From positions 1 through 5,189 of the forward strand of contig JABDRH010000627.1 in NCBI GenBank assembly GCA_013041835.1: DNA of 5,189 nt, given 5' to 3'. Below the pieces are notes generated by a model. That model worked only from the letters and a program-made list of their open reading frames with translations, was not told where the DNA came from and ran no database searches. The position numbers and the translations under genes were made by a program. Positions 1 through 5,189 of this stretch are shown here, piece by piece (position 1 is the first letter of the stretch; the number at the start of each line of letters is the position of its first letter). This DNA comes from Desulfatitalea sp. Its GTDB lineage: Bacteria > Desulfobacterota > Desulfobacteria > Desulfobacterales > Desulfosarcinaceae.

Positions 1-1208
1 ATATCACCCTGTCCACGCCTCCCAAGCTGACCGGCCCGTTGATCGTGTCGGCTGTTCTCATTGCTGCCGGAGGTGGGGTTTTCATCGTACAGGCGGCGGC
101 CGGAGACGCGGCCCGGGCGTGGCAGGCCTACCTGGTCAGCTTTTTGCTCTTTTCGGCCATTGCCCACGGCGCCCTGCTCTTTTCCACGCTAATGCACGGC
201 GTGGGCGCGCGCTGGAGCGGTCCCTTGGCCGACTTGGCCGAAGCCTTCAGCGCCTTTTTCCCCATATCATTTCTGCTTTTTTTGGCCATGTTCATCGGCC
301 GTGGGCACATCTTCACCTGGCTTGGCCATGATCTGCACGGCAAAGCGGTGTGGCTCAACATTACCTTCCTTTTTACACGCGACATGGTCGGGTTGTTGAT
401 TCTCTACAGCCTGGGCGCGGCCTATCTTTACTACGCCCTGCAGGCCAAGATCCGGACCCGCGGCGCCGACGGCGCCCTGGGACGCCGGTTGCTGCGGCAC
501 TGGCAAACAAAACCCTTCGACGCCGACCGCTGCCGCCGCCGCATGACCACTTTCGGATTCCTCTACATGTTCGCTTTCGCCATCGTACTGTCGCTGCTGG
601 GCTACGATCTTGTCATGAGCATGGACCCCCACTGGTACTCCACCCTCTTCGGAGCCTATTCGTTCGTCAAAGCCATCTACGTAGGGTTCGGCGCCCTGAT
701 CATTACCGCGGCCCTTCTCCAGCTCCACGGCGGCTGCCGTTTCTCGCTCAAGTCGTCCCAGTTCCATGACATCGGCAAGCTTTTTTTCGCCTTCGGCCTG
801 GTATGGGCCGACTTTTTTTACGCCCAGTTCGTGGTCATCTGGTACGGCAATATCTCCGAGGAGACCGCCTACATCATCGAGCGCACCATGATGGCCCCCT
901 GGCGCCTGCTGGCCTTAAGCGTGCTTATCGTCTGCTTTATCGCCCCCTTCGTGATCCTGCTCAATAAAAAAGTCAAAACCATTCCCGTGGCCATGATCAT
1001 CATCTGCGGCGTCGTGATCGTGGGCATGTGGCTGGAGCATTTTCTGCTGCTCGGCCCGGCGTTTCACCACCATGCGCAAACGTTGCCCTTGAGCTGGATC
1101 GACGGCGCCGTGGCGCTCGGCTTCCTTGGGCTGATGATCGCCGCCCTGACCGCCTATCTGAAACAGTTTCCCGAGGTGCTGCATACCCGGATAGAGGAGC
1201 ACCACTGA
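1..1208 (+). CDS. actF: Alternative Complex III membrane subunit ActF (quinol:cytochrome c oxidoreductase, NrfD/PSR family), 5' end outside window
   Basis: This is an integral membrane subunit of Alternative Complex III that, in the family, contributes to a quinol-oxidation site in the inner membrane. The frame is open from the left edge (first whole codon at 3) for about 401 codons. A TTG at 39 has no ribosome site and would begin inside the first helix, so the true start is probably a few codons left of the window. About ten hydrophobic helices are visible, as expected for ActF/NrfD proteins. Family hallmarks are seen: SMDPHWYST (618-644), the FHDIGKLFFAF helix start (762-794) and QFVVIWYGN followed by SEET (825-863). 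The stop overlaps the ATG of the next gene by one base (TGATG, 1206-1210), implying translational coupling to the cytochrome subunit. ActC is a paralogue, but the DPHWYST and IWYGN blocks and the length favour ActF. Confidence 0.88.
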   Translation, partial: ITLSTPPKLTGPLIVSAVLIAAGGGVFIVQAAAGDAARAWQAYLVSFLLFSAIAHGALLFSTLMHGVGARWSGPLADLAEAFSAFFPISFLLFLAMFIGRGHIFTWLGHDLHGKAVWLNITFLFTRDMVGLLILYSLGAAYLYYALQAKIRTRGADGALGRRLLRHWQTKPFDADRCRRRMTTFGFLYMFAFAIVLSLLGYDLVMSMDPHWYSTLFGAYSFVKAIYVGFGALIITAALLQLHGGCRFSLKSSQFHDIGKLFFAFGLVWADFFYAQFVVIWYGNISEETAYIIERTMMAPWRLLALSVLIVCFIAPFVILLNKKVKTIPVAMIIICGVVIVGMWLEHFLLLGPAFHHHAQTLPLSWIDGAVALGFLGLMIAALTAYLKQFPEVLHTRIEEHH

Positions 1209-1837
1209 TGGAGATCCTGATTGCCTCTCTTTCCCTGTTGACCCTGCTGGTGGTGGCCATCTTGATCGGCACCCGGGGCCGCCCGATGCGTTTTTTCACC
1301 GCCTTTGTCGAAACCATGCGCAGCATTTGGGCCAATCGAGGCCCGCTCGTTTGGGTGACCCTGTCGGTGTTCCTCGTCATGGGTTTTCTGTTTTTCTACT
1401 ACGGTCTGCCGGCGGCCATGGTAGGTCCTGCACAGCCGATTCCCTTCAGCCACCGGCTGCATGCCGGGCACAAGGGCATTGACTGCCGTTTTTGCCACCC
1501 CTATGTGGCGCGCTCCATCCATCCCGGACTACCGCCGGTGGAAAAGTGCCTGTACTGCCACAATTACATCATCGCCAACCACCCGGAGATTCGCAAGGAG
1601 CACGACTATTTTAACACCAAGACCCCCACGCCTTGGGTGAAGGTGTACTATGTGCCCGAGCATGTGTTGTTCAATCACCAACGGCACATTAAAAAGGAGA
1701 TCGCCTGCGAAGCGTGCCATGGCGACGTCAAGCGGCAGGATCGCCTCAAGGGGCAACGCTTTAAAATGGGCTTTTGCATCCAATGCCACCGGGAAAGAAA
1801 AGTAAATCTGGATTGTTGGTTGGCATGCCATAGTTAA
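1208..1837 (+). CDS. actA: ActA-like pentaheme cytochrome c subunit of Alternative Complex III
   Basis: A 209-residue membrane-anchored multiheme cytochrome c, inferred to carry electrons from the quinol-oxidising part of ACIII to periplasmic acceptors. Two hydrophobic segments (residues about 3-20 and 46-71) precede a heme domain. CXXCH motifs lie at 93-97 (CRFCH), 114-118 (CLYCH), 167-171 (CEACH) and 190-194 (CIQCH). A fifth, atypical CX3CH site (CWLACH, 203-208) sits one residue before the C-terminus. FSHRLHAG (80-87) and FNHQRH (155-160) supply distal histidines and are typical of ActA, as is MGFCIQCHRER. Five hemes is the number known for ActA. The ATG at 1208 overlaps the actF stop and has GAGGAG at 1194-1199, eight bases upstream. 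QrcA of sulfate reducers is a related alternative, but the adjacent ActF supports ActA. Having two N-terminal helices rather than one is slightly unusual. Confidence 0.87.
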   Translation: MEILIASLSLLTLLVVAILIGTRGRPMRFFTAFVETMRSIWANRGPLVWVTLSVFLVMGFLFFYYGLPAAMVGPAQPIPFSHRLHAGHKGIDCRFCHPYVARSIHPGLPPVEKCLYCHNYIIANHPEIRKEHDYFNTKTPTPWVKVYYVPEHVLFNHQRHIKKEIACEACHGDVKRQDRLKGQRFKMGFCIQCHRERKVNLDCWLACHS

Positions 1838-1890
1838 GGAATGAGAAAAAACGAATATACGCATCTCATCCCTAAAGGAGAACGAACCCT
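1838..1890 (+). other. 53-base intergenic gap with imperfect inverted repeat between actA and ccoN
   Basis: This is the longest non-coding gap in the window. GGAATGAGA (1838-1846) can pair with TCTCATCCC (1864-1872) at 8 of 9 positions around an A/T-rich 17-base loop. No U-tract follows, so it does not look like an intrinsic terminator. It might be a weak hairpin protecting or separating the ACIII and oxidase parts of the message, or chance. No convincing -35/-10 pair was seen here. Confidence 0.25.
1874..1880 (+). promoter_or_regulatory. Ribosome binding site deciding the TTG start of ccoN
   Basis: AAAGGAG lies ten bases before the TTG at 1891. An in-frame TAA at 1873-1875 excludes any start further upstream, and the next in-frame ATG falls inside the first helix, so this site fixes TTG as the start codon. 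Confidence 0.7.
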
Positions 1891-3252
1891 TTGGAAGAAA
1901 AAGTTCCGCTGCAATACGCCACAGCCAAGGCATTCATCCTCACCTCGGGCTTTTGGATGATGATCGCCACATTTTACGGACTGCTGGGGGCCACCGAGCT
2001 GATGGCGCCCGACCTGACCGCGAACATGGGCCCTATCGTTTTCGGCCGGGTGCGCCCGACGCACATCAACCTGGTCCTCTTCGGATTCGTCACGCCCGGT
2101 TTGCTGGGTGCGGCCTTCTACTACATCCCGCGCCTGCTGGGTGCTCCATTGTACAGCGAACGGCTGGGGGTGTTCACGGCAGCGGCCTGGAACCTGTTCC
2201 TGGCCGCCCTGGTCATTACGCTGGCATTGGGCATGACCCAGGGCCGCGAGTATGCGGAGATGATCTGGCCCATCGACGTTGCGGTGGTGGTCGCCTTTTT
2301 CCTCGTTTTTTTCAATTTCATCATGACGGTGAGGCAGCGCACCGAATCCGTGCTCTATGTCTCCGTATGGTATGTCCTGGCGGCCTGCATCCTGACGGCC
2401 TGCACCTACGCCCTGGGCAACGTGATCTGGCGGCCCGATGGCGGCGCGCTCACGGGTATGCCCGACGCCATCCTGCTGTGGTTCTACGGCCACAACGTCT
2501 TCGGACTGCTGCTCACGCCCCTGTCGGCCGGCGTCGCTTATTACGTCATCCCCCGCGCCACACGCAACCCGCTCTACAGCCACACCCTTTCCCTGCTGGG
2601 TTTCTGGTCGCTCATCGTGGTCTATACCCACATCGGCACCCATCACCTGCTGCAGGTGCCCGTGCCCACCTGGCTTAAGGTCGTGGCCATCGTGGACAGC
2701 GTGGCCATGGTGATCCCGGTCATGGCCTTTCTCATCAACATCTGGTACACGGCCAAGGGCAAGCTGGGGGAAATCCACGCCGATATCGGCGCCAAGTTCG
2801 TCTTCACCGGCACCATCATGTATTTTTTCGTCAGCATCCAGGGTTCTTTCATGGCCCTGCCCGACGTGCAGCGCGTCACCCACTTCAACAACTGGGTGGT
2901 GGCCCACGCCCACATCGGCGTTCTCGGGTTTGCCGGCATGATCGCCCTGGGCGGCCTTTATTATACGATCCCCAAGCTAACCGGCCGGCCCCTCTTCAGC
3001 CGCTTCTTGGCCGACTTTCAGTACTGGATGGTGCTGATCGGCATGGTGGGCTTCACCATCGTGCTGACCATTGCCGGCCTCATCCAGGGAAACGCCTGGC
3101 TTAACGGTGAAACCGTTTACCGCGTACTGCCCGAGATCCATGTCTACTACGTCACGCGCGCCGGCCTGGGGCTGCTGATCTTCAGTTCCGCCGTGCTGGG
3201 CTTTTACAATATCGTCCGATCCATGTGGTCCGGAAACGGAGCGATACCATGA
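1891..3252 (+). CDS. ccoN: cbb3-type cytochrome c oxidase catalytic subunit I (CcoN/FixN)
   Basis: This is the catalytic heme-copper subunit of a C-family oxygen reductase. It reduces O2 to water at a heme b3-CuB centre in the inner membrane. It has 453 residues, about 12 helices, and a TTG start. Visible ligands by homology are H58 in FGRVRPTH and H341 (low-spin heme b), H339 in AHAH (heme b3), and H201 in WFYGHN with H251/H252 in GTHH (CuB). Y245, six residues before H251, fits the C-family cross-linked tyrosine. REYAE (119-123) keeps the glutamate pair near the calcium site. Two departures from well-studied CcoN are seen: Q317 (SIQGS) where a Glu is usual (FEGP), and YSHTLS (229-234) where YSYRLS is usual. 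The stop overlaps the next ATG (ATGA, 3249-3252). NorB is excluded by the tyrosine placement and by the CcoO-like neighbour. Confidence 0.96.
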   Translation: MEEKVPLQYATAKAFILTSGFWMMIATFYGLLGATELMAPDLTANMGPIVFGRVRPTHINLVLFGFVTPGLLGAAFYYIPRLLGAPLYSERLGVFTAAAWNLFLAALVITLALGMTQGREYAEMIWPIDVAVVVAFFLVFFNFIMTVRQRTESVLYVSVWYVLAACILTACTYALGNVIWRPDGGALTGMPDAILLWFYGHNVFGLLLTPLSAGVAYYVIPRATRNPLYSHTLSLLGFWSLIVVYTHIGTHHLLQVPVPTWLKVVAIVDSVAMVIPVMAFLINIWYTAKGKLGEIHADIGAKFVFTGTIMYFFVSIQGSFMALPDVQRVTHFNNWVVAHAHIGVLGFAGMIALGGLYYTIPKLTGRPLFSRFLADFQYWMVLIGMVGFTIVLTIAGLIQGNAWLNGETVYRVLPEIHVYYVTRAGLGLLIFSSAVLGFYNIVRSMWSGNGAIP

Positions 3253-4193
3253 AGATGACCCCACTGGCCGTTGTCGTCGGCAGTCTGCTTATATTGGCCA
3301 CCATCGTCTTCGTCGTGGTGGTGCTGCCCTACGTACACACCTATCAAACCGCGCCATCCGACATTTTCCGGCTGCGTACCGATGCGGAAGCAGCCGGTCG
3401 CAAGCTTTACATCGCCAACGGCTGCGTTTACTGCCACAGCCAGTCCATCCGCTCCATCGACTGGGGGTTGGGCGCCGAACGTATCGCCCAGGCCGGCGAT
3501 TACATCCAGGACTATCCGATTCTGCTCGGCTCCCAACGCACCGGCCCCGACCTGTCCCAGGCGGGCGGCGAACACCCGGACGACTGGCAAATCGCCCATT
3601 TCATGAATCCACGCTACACACGCCCCTTGTCCCTCATGCCGCCCTTCGCCTTCCTGGGCGATGCGCGGCTCGGCCTGTTAACCCGCTACGTACAGAGCCT
3701 CGGGCTGAAAGACGCCGACCATCGCATGGCCCGGCAGAACGATTGGAAGAAAAAAGCGATCGATGCCTATGAGGCCGGCCCGGACGCCAATGTAGCCTGG
3801 CTCAATGCGCATATACCCCATGGGTGGCGCGATATTGTCAACCCCTACCCCACCACCGAAGCCGGACTGGCCCGGGGGCACAAGATCTACCAGGACTTTT
3901 GCCTCGGCTGTCACGGCCCGGTGGGCGACGGCATGGGCCCGGCCCAGCCGTGGATTTATCCACCGCCCCTGAACTTCACCATCTTGAAAAACCGTGAAAT
4001 CAGCGGCGGCATTCTATACTACCAGATCATGAACGGCATTACCGGAACCGCCATGCCCTACTTCAAACGCGAACTCGAATCGGAAAAGATCTGGGATGTG
4101 GGCAACTATGTGGCGGTCTATTTCATCAATGACAGTGATGCCAATGGGGAGCCGAGGGGTATAGATGCCGCATATGAAATGGGATATCCGTAA
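3249..4193 (+). CDS. Diheme CcoO-CcoP fusion, cytochrome c subunit of cbb3 oxidase
   Basis: A 314-residue membrane-anchored diheme cytochrome c that should feed electrons to CcoN. A single N-terminal helix (residues about 6-28) anchors it, with the rest periplasmic. The first half matches CcoO/FixO: GCVYCHSQSIR (heme site C59-H63), GSQRTGPDL (94-102), a DDW block (111-113) and a Met ligand at M130 in LMPPFAFL. The second half, after a linker at about 155-205, is a class I cytochrome c domain of CcoP type: CLGCHGPVGDG (heme site C218-H222) and axial Met M269 in GTAMPYF. Normal CcoO carries one heme and CcoP two, so this protein appears to combine CcoO with one CcoP-like domain. The ATG at 3249 overlaps the ccoN stop by four bases and has GGAG at 3238-3241, seven bases upstream. 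An upstream GTG at 3225 is less likely. Confidence 0.92.
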   Translation: MKMTPLAVVVGSLLILATIVFVVVVLPYVHTYQTAPSDIFRLRTDAEAAGRKLYIANGCVYCHSQSIRSIDWGLGAERIAQAGDYIQDYPILLGSQRTGPDLSQAGGEHPDDWQIAHFMNPRYTRPLSLMPPFAFLGDARLGLLTRYVQSLGLKDADHRMARQNDWKKKAIDAYEAGPDANVAWLNAHIPHGWRDIVNPYPTTEAGLARGHKIYQDFCLGCHGPVGDGMGPAQPWIYPPPLNFTILKNREISGGILYYQIMNGITGTAMPYFKRELESEKIWDVGNYVAVYFINDSDANGEPRGIDAAYEMGYP

Positions 4194-4453
4194 TGTATTT
4201 TCCTTATTTTATGGCATACATGGGCATTGGGCTGGTCATTAGCCTGACTGTCTTTTTCTGGGCGTTGAAGAATGGTCAGTTTCGGGATCAGCAACGGGCG
4301 AGGTTTCTGCCCTTGCGGGATGATGTGGGGGCGCCGCCGGTCGAGGCCACGCGGGCGCACCGGCTTGAGATCTACGGCCTGTTCCTGCTGGCTTGCGGCG
4401 GGTTGGCGGCCACGGCGGCGGTTTTGGCCTATGCGCTTTATTTCAGTAAATAA
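4193..4453 (+). CDS. ccoS: CcoS-like cbb3 oxidase assembly protein with an extra C-terminal helix
   Basis: A small 86-residue membrane protein. Its first half (residues 6-44) has the CcoS/FixS pattern: one helix followed by FFWALKNGQFRD and a DD pair at 43-44, compared with the usual FLWAxxSGQFDD...DD. CcoS is needed for cofactor insertion into cbb3 oxidase in studied bacteria. A second helix follows at about 58-83, absent from typical CcoS (about 45-70 residues, one helix), so a structural role in the oxidase is also possible. The ATG overlaps the preceding stop by one base (TAATG, 4191-4195), with only a weak GGGA at 4181-4184, suggesting coupled translation. No cofactor-binding motif is seen. 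The CcoS call is good for the N-terminal half; the function of the tail is unknown. Confidence 0.7.
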   Translation: MYFPYFMAYMGIGLVISLTVFFWALKNGQFRDQQRARFLPLRDDVGAPPVEATRAHRLEIYGLFLLACGGLAATAAVLAYALYFSK

Positions 4454-4489
4454 CGGATCGACCTGTGATCCTACACCAGCGAGGCAGCC

Positions 4490-4765
4490 ATGCGATTCTT
4501 TGAGTTGATGAACCTGCGTCATGTGATGGGATATATTTTCGTGGGCCTGCTCTTTATGGTCGTCTTTGCAACGGCCCTGGCCTATTCGCACCTTCACACG
4601 GATGATGCCGAAAAGCGCAAAACCGCGATCGTGGCGCGTTTTCGGGAAGGCATCCAGGACCGCAATGCGCCGTTTCCCCTCGCCATGGCGCTGATCATCG
4701 CCGGCGCGGTGATCTGGGGGTTTTTTTACATCCTGATGCACGGTTTGGAAGGAGTGAAAATATAG
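4490..4765 (+). CDS. Small two-helix membrane protein resembling the heme-less N-terminal module of CcoP
   Basis: A 91-residue protein with helices at about 12-32 and 64-83, joined by a charged linker (HTDDAEKRK, 36-44). The second part, FREGIQDRNAPFP followed by IWGFFYILMHGLEG, is laid out like the CcoP/FixP N-terminal membrane region, where a D(G)I-E-x-x-D/N-N-P-x-P segment precedes a helix with a W..xY motif. CcoP proteins with two N-terminal helices, as in Helicobacter, give the best comparison. No CXXCH is present. Since the CcoP-like heme domain is fused to CcoO upstream, this may be the detached membrane part of CcoP, or a CcoQ-like accessory subunit. ATG at 4490 has GAGG at 4481-4484, five bases upstream; Met7 is an alternative start. 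It follows a 36-base gap that holds nothing else visible. Confidence 0.6.
   Translation: MRFFELMNLRHVMGYIFVGLLFMVVFATALAYSHLHTDDAEKRKTAIVARFREGIQDRNAPFPLAMALIIAGAVIWGFFYILMHGLEGVKI
4747..4754 (+). promoter_or_regulatory. Distant ribosome binding site for the gene at 4768
   Basis: GGAAGGAG inside the end of the preceding gene is a strong Shine-Dalgarno match but sits 13 bases before the ATG at 4768, longer than usual. No better start codon exists in this frame nearby, so the ATG is retained. Expression may rely partly on re-initiation after the TAG at 4763-4765. Confidence 0.4.
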
Positions 4766-4767
4766 TT

Positions 4768-4995
4768 ATGCAAGGCGTCCAACATGTCGAATCAATCCGG
4801 CGCACATGGCTCTGGCTGGCCGTCATGCTGGCCATCATTCTGGCCAAGGGGTTTTTCGCTTTTTTCGTGGTATCGGACAGAGGCCAGCCCACCTGGGCCT
4901 ATCGGCCTGTGGCCGATGTACCTGCCTCATCGCCTTATGCCGAATACCAACTGCTGCCCTATTCGCAACATGTGCGAGGCGCAAAGGGGGAATAG
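4768..4995 (+). CDS. Small single-helix membrane protein of unknown family within the ACIII/cbb3 operon
   Basis: A 75-residue protein not recognised as a named family. One hydrophobic helix spans about 14-35, preceded by Arg11-Arg12, so the C-terminal tail is predicted to lie in the periplasm. The tail is rich in Pro and Tyr (YRPVADVPASSPYAEYQLLPY, partly at 45-65) and ends QHVRGAKGE. It has no cysteine, so it cannot bind heme c, and no catalytic motif is evident. It begins two bases after the preceding stop and ends directly before the next ATG, so it is clearly part of the operon. A role as a small structural or docking subunit of the oxidase or of ACIII is an inference from position only. 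Confidence 0.6.
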   Translation: MQGVQHVESIRRTWLWLAVMLAIILAKGFFAFFVVSDRGQPTWAYRPVADVPASSPYAEYQLLPYSQHVRGAKGE

Positions 4996-5189
4996 ATGAT
5001 CCGGATTCTCTGCGCGGCCCTGATCGTAACGACCCTAGGGTTCGCCGCCTACGGCGCCCTAACCCTGTATGACGAAACCCTTCAGGTAGGAAGAATGTGG
5101 GAAACCCCCGCCGTGCGTCCTCACGAAAAACCCATTCCCGTCATGGCCGACGAAAGCATGCCCTATACCGGCGGCGAGCGGCTCTATCG
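4996..5189 (+). CDS. N-terminus of a membrane-anchored protein, probably a c-type cytochrome (ActE-like), cut by right edge
   Basis: The first 64 codons are visible. An N-terminal hydrophobic helix (about residues 4-24, after MIR) serves as signal or anchor, with no lipobox. It is followed by a periplasmic segment with GRMWETPAVRPHEKP (33-47) and PYTGGERLYR near the edge. A short Met/Pro-rich segment before a heme domain is common in ACIII-associated monoheme cytochromes such as ActE, and the operon favours a cytochrome, but no CXXCH lies inside the window, so the assignment is inferred. The ATG directly abuts the preceding TAG (4993-4995), with AAAGGGGG at 4983-4990, five bases upstream. Confidence 0.6.
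   Translation, partial: MIRILCAALIVTTLGFAAYGALTLYDETLQVGRMWETPAVRPHEKPIPVMADESMPYTGGERLY

Noticed and set aside
39..41. TTG as the start codon of actF
   Set aside because: It has no ribosome site upstream and would start inside the first transmembrane helix, while the frame stays open to the left edge. A start outside the window is more likely.
1841..1960. Possible short leader peptide starting ATGAGAAAAAAC and overlapping the ccoN start in another frame
   Set aside because: The purine-rich sequence touches the ATG with no spacer. The roughly 39-residue product has no recognisable feature, and reading it as an extended CcoN N-terminus would need a frameshift.
1953..2678. Plus-strand alternative frame inside ccoN (241 codons)
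   Set aside because: It is an Arg/His/Pro-rich product typical of a shifted frame in GC-rich DNA, fully covered by ccoN.
1834..2913. Long minus-strand open frame (359 codons) opposite ccoN
   Set aside because: It lies antisense to an unmistakable CcoN gene. Its product is rich in His, Gly, Asp and Gln with no recognisable domain, as expected for the complement of a GC-rich membrane-protein gene.
4716..4728. G-run followed by a T-run resembling a terminator tail
   Set aside because: It lies inside a coding helix (WGFFY) with no stem upstream, and the operon continues without a break.
4118..4741. Minus-strand open frame of 207 codons opposite the CcoS-like and two-helix genes
   Set aside because: It is opposite two plus-strand genes with good starts and operon spacing, and its product has no membrane segment, domain or cysteine pattern. 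It is most likely a shadow frame.

Overview
The window is a stretch of about 5.2 kb from a respiratory operon, read entirely on the plus strand. It comes from a GC-rich Gram-negative bacterium. Seven protein genes are whole or nearly whole, and an eighth is cut by the right edge. Gene junctions are very tight: three stop/start overlaps, a few gaps of 0 to 36 bases, and one 53-base gap. This argues for one polycistronic message. No RNA gene, mobile element, CRISPR array, convincing promoter or terminator was seen. The taxonomic guess, a member of the Desulfobacterota or a related deep proteobacterial lineage, rests only on general resemblance of the proteins and gene content and is weak.

Left part (1-1837): two subunits of an Alternative Complex III (ACIII), the quinol:cytochrome c oxidoreductase that replaces bc1. 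They are the quinone-site membrane subunit ActF, whose first codons lie left of the window, and the multiheme cytochrome ActA, whose last heme site is a non-standard CX3CH motif. Middle part (1891-4193): a cbb3-type (C-family) oxygen reductase made of CcoN and a diheme protein that joins a CcoO-like half to a CcoP-like cytochrome c domain. Right part (4193-5189): a CcoS-like protein with an extra membrane helix, a small two-helix protein resembling the membrane module of CcoP without its hemes, a small single-helix protein of unknown family, and the start of a membrane-anchored protein that is probably another c-type cytochrome (ActE-like).

Together these genes look like a complete quinol-to-oxygen chain in one transcription unit: ACIII oxidises membrane quinol, electrons pass through c hemes of ActA and the downstream cytochromes, and CcoN reduces O2. 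The most notable points are the interleaving of ACIII and cbb3 genes, the redistribution of CcoP into a fused heme domain plus a separate membrane piece, the Glu-to-Gln change at a normally conserved CcoN position, and the small membrane proteins that may be dedicated subunits of a joint supercomplex.
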